64,000 nucleotides of DNA from JAWHTC01 sp032586155 (GTDB lineage: Bacteria; Pseudomonadota; Alphaproteobacteria; Rhodobacterales; Rhodobacteraceae), in the NCBI RefSeq assembly GCF_032586155.1, contig NZ_JAWHTC010000004.1, forward strand, positions 124,001-188,000, in the 5' to 3' direction. Both the position numbers and the translations under genes were made by a program. The notes below the pieces were generated by a model. The model did no database searches. It saw only the letters and a list, made by a program, of their open reading frames with translations, and was not told the origin of the DNA. How positions within the stretch are numbered: the first letter of the stretch is position 1; every line of letters starts with the position of its first letter. Shown here piece by piece: positions 59,570 to 64,000 of the stretch.

Positions 59570-61372
59570 TCAAAGCGGTTTTGTCGCTGCGTCCAACCAT
59601 AGACGGGCGGCGTCGGAAACCCGAGGGCCGATTTTGTCGCGGCAGGTGATGTGGTAGCGGTTGAGCCAGTCGATCTCACCGGCGTCCATCATCGCAGGCA
59701 GGATCAGGCGGCGGTCGATGGGGACATAGGTCAGCGTCAGGAAATCATACATTTCGCGATCGTCAGCCCCGTCAAACAGTTCGGCCTCCTGCACCACGAT
59801 CAGGTTTTCGATGCGGATGCCGAAGGCGCCTTCGCGGTAATAGCCCGGCTCGTTTGACAGGATCATGCCGGGTTTCAGCGGCACGTGAGAGACGCGGGAT
59901 ATCCGTTGCGGGCCTTCGTGAACGCAGAGATAGACGCCGACACCATGGCCGGTGCCGTGGTTGAAATCCTGCCCCGCCAACCACAGCGGATAGCGCGCCA
60001 GCGCATCGAGATCGCGGCCTGCCAACCCCTTGGGGAACCGTGCCCGCGAAATGGCAATCATGCCCTTGAGGACGCGGGTGAAGGCGCGGCGTTCCTCGTC
60101 GCCGGGCTGGCCGATGGGCAGGGTGCGGGTAATGTCGGTGGTGCCGTCGATATATTGGCCGCCGGAATCAACGACGATCAGCTGGCCGTCTTCGAGTGTC
60201 GAGTTGGAGGTTTCCGTCACCCGGTAATGCATCACCGCGCCATTGGCGCCGGTGCCGGCGATCGTATCAAATGAGATGTCCAAGAGCGCGTTGGTGTCGC
60301 GGCGGAAACTCTCCAACCGCTTGGCCATGTCGATCTCGGTCAGGCTGCCGGGGGGCTGGACATCGAACCAGGTCAGGAACTCGACCATGGCGGCACCGTC
60401 GCGCAGATGCGCCTCGGAGGTGGCGCTGATCTCGGCCCTTGTCTTGGTGGCCTTCGGGATCAGGCAAGGGTCTTCGCCGTGTTCAAACGCGATATTGGCC
60501 TCATCCAGTGCATGACGCACGGCCATGGGGGCCGTTTTCGGGTCAAGCCGGGCGATTCCGGTGATCGAGTGCAATGCGGGCAGGAAGGCCTGGGTTGGGC
60601 GCAGGTTGACTTCGGGGCCCAAGTGGGCGCGCAGGGCGTCGTCCACCTTTGCCGGGTCGACGAAAAGCGCCACATGGCCGTCATCACGCAGGATGGCAAA
60701 ACAATGCGGCACGGGGTTACGCGGAATGTCAGAGCCGCGGATGTTCAACAGCCAGGCGATGGAATCGGGCAGGGTGATGATCGCCGCGCCGTGGCCTTCC
60801 TTTTTCAGGCCTTGCGCAAGGCGGGCGCGTTTCTGGCCATGCGGTTCCCCGGCAAGCTCGGTCGGATAGGGGGAGATGTGACCCTGCGGCGGGGCAGGTT
60901 GGTCGGGCCAGACGTGATCGATCAGGTTGTTCACAGCGGCAAAGCGGATGCCATTCGCAGAGCAGGTTTTTACCAGTTTCTCGATTTCTTCGGGCGTGTG
61001 CAGCCAGGCGTCATAGCCGACGGTGCCGCCGTCAGACAGCTGATCGTTCAGCCAGTCGCCCAACTGGACCTCGGGCCAGTTGACGGGCGTGAAATGTGCA
61101 AGATCAACCTGACGCTTGACCTGAGTGCGATAGCGGCCATCGACAAAGACCCCGGCAATGTTCGCGAGCGCAGCGCAGAACCCGGCCGAGCCGGTAAAGC
61201 CGGTGGCCCAGCTGAGGCGCTCGTCATGGGGAGCCACATATTCGCCCTGATGTGCGTCGGCGCGGGGGATCAGAAACCCGGCGAGGCCTTCGCGCACCAT
61301 TTCGGTGCGCAGGGCAGCCAAGCGCGGCGGGCCCTGTTCCGGGCTGGCAGTGTCTTGGAAAGATTGGAACAT
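59570..61372 (-). CDS. Xaa-Pro aminopeptidase (M24B family)
   Basis: A 600-residue metallopeptidase removing N-terminal residues next to proline. Two creatinase-like N-terminal domains (about 20-310) are followed by the pita-bread fold with ligands VVDSGGQYIDGTTDITRT, FNHGTGHGVG, and SNEPGYYREGAFGIRIENLIVV. This long form matches bacterial/eukaryotic cytosolic PepP. Start ATG 61372. Confidence 0.94.
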   Translation of the reverse strand: MFQSFQDTASPEQGPPRLAALRTEMVREGLAGFLIPRADAHQGEYVAPHDERLSWATGFTGSAGFCAALANIAGVFVDGRYRTQVKRQVDLAHFTPVNWPEVQLGDWLNDQLSDGGTVGYDAWLHTPEEIEKLVKTCSANGIRFAAVNNLIDHVWPDQPAPPQGHISPYPTELAGEPHGQKRARLAQGLKKEGHGAAIITLPDSIAWLLNIRGSDIPRNPVPHCFAILRDDGHVALFVDPAKVDDALRAHLGPEVNLRPTQAFLPALHSITGIARLDPKTAPMAVRHALDEANIAFEHGEDPCLIPKATKTRAEISATSEAHLRDGAAMVEFLTWFDVQPPGSLTEIDMAKRLESFRRDTNALLDISFDTIAGTGANGAVMHYRVTETSNSTLEDGQLIVVDSGGQYIDGTTDITRTLPIGQPGDEERRAFTRVLKGMIAISRARFPKGLAGRDLDALARYPLWLAGQDFNHGTGHGVGVYLCVHEGPQRISRVSHVPLKPGMILSNEPGYYREGAFGIRIENLIVVQEAELFDGADDREMYDFLTLTYVPIDRRLILPAMMDAGEIDWLNRYHITCRDKIGPRVSDAARLWLDAATKPL

Positions 61373-61444
61373 GTTCGCTTCCCCTGTGGCTTGGCCCGTA
61401 TTGAGCCGCGATTAGGGGCTGGGTGCAAGGGCGAATGCGGACTG

Positions 61445-63406
61445 TCAGGCCAGGCGCCGCCGTTTGCGGATGATCCGGATGGGCAGGTAGATCATCAGGG
61501 CCACCAGGCCGACGCCCAAGACCAGCAAACCGACGGCGGCCCATGTCAGGTAGTTTCCGCCGGAAACCAGCTTGATCGGGTTCAGGCTGTCTACGATCAC
61601 CTGGCGGCCTTCGAGGGCGGCATAACGCTCGGGCATGTTGGGCAGGCCGTTGGCGTTGGTGTCAGGGAAAGTCTGGACATATTCGATCAGCGCGGCCCAT
61701 TCCTTGACCTCTTGCAGACCGGCGGTGGTCGGGTCGGCGTCGATCAGGGCAGTGTCAAGATCGTCAATCGGTTGGTTGTTGGCATCCTTGGGCACGATCG
61801 TCAGGATTCCCTGGGTAAAGCTGCCGATCACCTTGAGGAAGGTGGCGTGGTAAAGGCTGGCCACGACTTTGTAAGTCTCTGTATTTGAGGGTGAATAGTC
61901 GAGCGGGACAAAGCGGCCCTCGCCGTCGTCAAGGGCGATTGCGGTGACCCGGTCGAACAGCATCCGGTTGGGGTTATAGGTAACCTTGGCACCCGAGGCG
62001 TGCAGGTAGTAATAATCGCCCTTGAGGTGGGGCAGGGTGGTGAGGACCTCGAACATCTTTTTGATCTCGGGGCCGGTCATGTAGACAGACACCAGCGGGT
62101 AGCCGATGGAGCCGTCCGAGCCGATACCAAGGGGCACGACGCGGAACAGGTCGGCCACGGTGATCTGGCCGGTTTTACCTGCGATGATGTGATCACGGAT
62201 CCCGCCATTGGAATGCAGTGCCAGACGGACTCGGCTATGCGGGTCGGCGGGATCATGTTCGGCCCGGTCAGCGGCCCAGCGGGTGGCATCGGTGACCAGG
62301 TTGCCGAGGGCGGCTTCGTTTTCGTGGATCAGCAGGTCAAAGCCGGTTTCGACCACGGGTTGATCGAAACTCAGACCCAGCGGAGCGAGGGTTTGCGCGG
62401 TGACCATCTGCTTAGCGCCTTCCACCAGGGCGGTGATGTCGGGGTCGCCGGGAATGGCATCATCGACGGTGGTGTAGGTGTAACCTGCCAGCGCTATGCC
62501 TTTGTCAGTGATATCAAGGTCAAGCACACCAAGACGTTGGCCATAGATATAGGCGTGCACGATGATCGTGTTGTTTTCGACGATCGGCTCGGGCAGCACA
62601 GTGTCAGTATGGCCGCTGATAATGAGGTCGAGCCCGTCCACGGCCTGGGCGAGCAGAAGGTCCTCGGATTTCTTCGGGTTGTCATCAAGGCCGGAATGGC
62701 TGAGGCAAATGACGATATCGACGGCTTCATCGGTACGCAGTTTGGCGACCATGGCTTTTGCGGTTTCAATCGGATCGCCAAAACTGACCGGGCTGGCGAA
62801 GGGGGCGGCAAAATCGGCGTCCTTGCCCACCAAACCGAAAATCCCGACCCTGAGGCCATCTTTTTCAATCACGGTGTAGGGTTTGATCAGGCCGTTTGTG
62901 ACATGGGCCTGCAGGCTGTCGTCACGCGGGTCGGCGGGATCGAAGATCAAATTGGAGGCAACGATTTCCGGCATGGCAGCCTTGCCGATTGCCACCCGGA
63001 GAATCCGGGCAAGCCCGTCAGGGGTCAGGTCAAACTCGTGATTGCCGAGGGTGGTGACTTCGACGCCCATTTCCTTGAGTAACACCAGTTCGCTGGCCTG
63101 TTGCCGGCTGATGGTGTGGAACAGCGAGCCCATGAGGAAATCCCCGGCATCAAGCACCAGGACCGGGTTGTCACGGCTCGCTTTGGCTGTCTTGATGATC
63201 GTTGCAATCCGGGCCCAGCCGCCAAGCGTGGCGTCATCGTTGACCGTGTTGGGGGTATAGTCGGAATTGGGCGAGAAGCCGAGGACATGCGAGTGCAGAT
63301 CGTTGCTGTGAACGATAGTCAACTTTTGGGTTTCGGCTAATAGCGCGGGTGCGAAGCCAAACAGGATCGCGGTGAGCAGCAGCAGTGAACGTGTAAAACG
63401 GCGCAT
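61445..63406 (-). CDS. Exported, membrane-anchored 5'-nucleotidase / metallophosphoesterase
   Basis: A 653-residue protein. The signal peptide (MRRFTRSLLLLTAILFGFAPALLA) leads to a metallophosphatase domain with TIVHSNDLHSH, LDAGDFLMGS, TLGNHEFD and GHTDTV, then a 5'-nucleotidase C-terminal domain (SNGGIRDHI). A C-terminal membrane segment (about 618-645) with basic end RKRRRLA would tether it. It would release phosphate or nucleosides from nucleotides in the periplasm. ATG 63406 follows AAGGGG. Confidence 0.92.
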   Translation of the reverse strand: MRRFTRSLLLLTAILFGFAPALLAETQKLTIVHSNDLHSHVLGFSPNSDYTPNTVNDDATLGGWARIATIIKTAKASRDNPVLVLDAGDFLMGSLFHTISRQQASELVLLKEMGVEVTTLGNHEFDLTPDGLARILRVAIGKAAMPEIVASNLIFDPADPRDDSLQAHVTNGLIKPYTVIEKDGLRVGIFGLVGKDADFAAPFASPVSFGDPIETAKAMVAKLRTDEAVDIVICLSHSGLDDNPKKSEDLLLAQAVDGLDLIISGHTDTVLPEPIVENNTIIVHAYIYGQRLGVLDLDITDKGIALAGYTYTTVDDAIPGDPDITALVEGAKQMVTAQTLAPLGLSFDQPVVETGFDLLIHENEAALGNLVTDATRWAADRAEHDPADPHSRVRLALHSNGGIRDHIIAGKTGQITVADLFRVVPLGIGSDGSIGYPLVSVYMTGPEIKKMFEVLTTLPHLKGDYYYLHASGAKVTYNPNRMLFDRVTAIALDDGEGRFVPLDYSPSNTETYKVVASLYHATFLKVIGSFTQGILTIVPKDANNQPIDDLDTALIDADPTTAGLQEVKEWAALIEYVQTFPDTNANGLPNMPERYAALEGRQVIVDSLNPIKLVSGGNYLTWAAVGLLVLGVGLVALMIYLPIRIIRKRRRLA

Positions 63407-63521
63407 GAGCAAGGCCCCTTCCCATGGTGGCCGACCCCGATAAGGGCCGAGTCTCACCACGGGCAAGGATGCCACGTTTTACCGGTTTTCGGTATGATGT
63501 GCGTCAACGCCAAGGCCGGGG

Positions 63522-64000
63522 TCAGCCGGCCTTTTTGATCCCGAGGAAGCGGGCGCGGGCGCGCGGGTCGTTGTCGAACAGAGCTGCCAGTTGCTCGGTC
63601 ATCGCCCCGGCCAATTGCTCGACGTCCGTGATAGTGACGGCGCGGTCATAATAGCGGGTCACGTCGTGTCCGATGCCGATGGCCAGAAGCTCGACCATGC
63701 GTTTCTTCTCGATCATGGCGATCACGTCGCGCAGGTGTTTTTCGAGATAGTTTGCGGGGTTGACCGACAAGGTTGAATCATCCACCGGGGCACCGTCGGA
63801 AATCACCATCAGGATCTTGCGGGCCTCTGGCCGCATACCCATGCGCCGATGCGCCCATTCCAGCGCCTCGCCGTCGATGTTTTCCTTCAGCAGCCCCTCT
63901 TTCATCATCAGTCCAAGATTGGGCCGGGTGCGCCGCCACGGGGCGTCGGCGCGTTTATAGACGATGTGGCGCAGGTCGTTCAGGCGCCCGGGTTGTTGCG
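63522..64000 (-). CDS. cobT: Cobaltochelatase subunit CobT (C-terminal part)
   Basis: The C-terminal 159 or so residues of CobT; the gene runs off the right edge. Visible signatures are PGRLNDLRHIVYK, PWRRTRPNLGLMMKEGLLKENIDGEAL, and the integrin-I/VWA-like ISDGAPVDDSTLSVNP with metal-site residues. CobN-CobS-CobT inserts cobalt into hydrogenobyrinic acid a,c-diamide in aerobic vitamin B12 synthesis. A 115-base gap separates it from the nucleotidase gene, so each may have its own end signals. Confidence 0.95.
   Translation of the reverse strand, partial: QQPGRLNDLRHIVYKRADAPWRRTRPNLGLMMKEGLLKENIDGEALEWAHRRMGMRPEARKILMVISDGAPVDDSTLSVNPANYLEKHLRDVIAMIEKKRMVELLAIGIGHDVTRYYDRAVTITDVEQLAGAMTEQLAALFDNDPRARARFLGIKKAG

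Noticed and set aside
1..64000. tRNA genes, CRISPR arrays, insertion sequences or prophage
   Set aside because: No tRNA-like cloverleaf, regularly spaced repeat array, transposase, integrase or phage structural gene was seen.

Overview
The window comes from a high-GC alphaproteobacterium of the Rhodobacterales, most likely a marine roseobacter. The pointers are the order of the cell-wall and division genes (ftsW-murG-murC-DUF2484-murB-ddl-ftsQ-ftsA-ftsZ-lpxC-bamD-recN), a leuA next to the mreB/mreCD/mrdA/rodA rod-shape genes, a CobT-type cobaltochelatase, and many short hairpins of the kind that follow genes in this group. I saw no tRNA, rRNA, CRISPR array, intact insertion sequence or prophage. 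Species cannot be fixed from the sequence alone.

Layout. 1-240: start of a PaaK-like CoA ligase. 458-8131 (minus strand): rod-shape cluster mreB / mreC-mreD-mrdA-rodA, split by a plus-strand three-gene insert (His-rich protein, HupE/UreJ-type permease, membrane-anchored protein). 8526-9122: an odd membrane/Cys-rich protein. 9222-11775: unknown gene, leuA and a leucine-rich leader peptide with attenuator-like stems. 11838-21022: a sulfur-flavoured stretch with a sulfide:quinone oxidoreductase, an arylsulfotransferase / small membrane protein / membrane-anchored sulfotransferase operon, a DsrE-family periplasmic protein and a TtrS-like membrane-bound LuxR regulator. 21065-32451: mixed accessory and housekeeping genes: an 18-repeat MORN protein, NAD synthetase, SoxR with its divergent VOC target, small enzymes, a metallo-beta-lactamase fold protein, three tandem small cytochromes c and a BaiN-like flavoprotein. 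32571-52897: the division and cell-wall cluster from ftsW to recN. It is interrupted by an amino-acid permease (between murC and murB) and by two inverted phospholipase D-type genes (between ftsA and ftsZ). 53357-64000: a LuxR/alpha-beta-hydrolase fusion regulator, an FAD-linked oxidase, a ClC channel, a second DsrE-like protein, DUF427, aminopeptidase P, 5'-nucleotidase and the end of cobT.

How the genes fit together. MreBCD, PBP2 and RodA build the lateral wall. FtsW, MurG/C/B, Ddl, FtsQ/A/Z make precursors and the septum. LpxC and BamD serve the outer membrane. The sulfur genes are not one operon. SQR has its own promoter region, with an inverted repeat and a tandem duplication. The DsrE gene faces a perfect palindrome that could be the operator of the adjacent TtrS-like regulator.

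Most promising uncharacterised candidates: the arylsulfotransferase module (13888-16891), the kinase-less TtrS-like sensor/regulator with DsrE (19157-21022), the 12-cysteine membrane protein (8526-9122), and the LuxR/hydrolase fusion (53357-55144). All functions are read from motifs and remembered family patterns; no database search was run.
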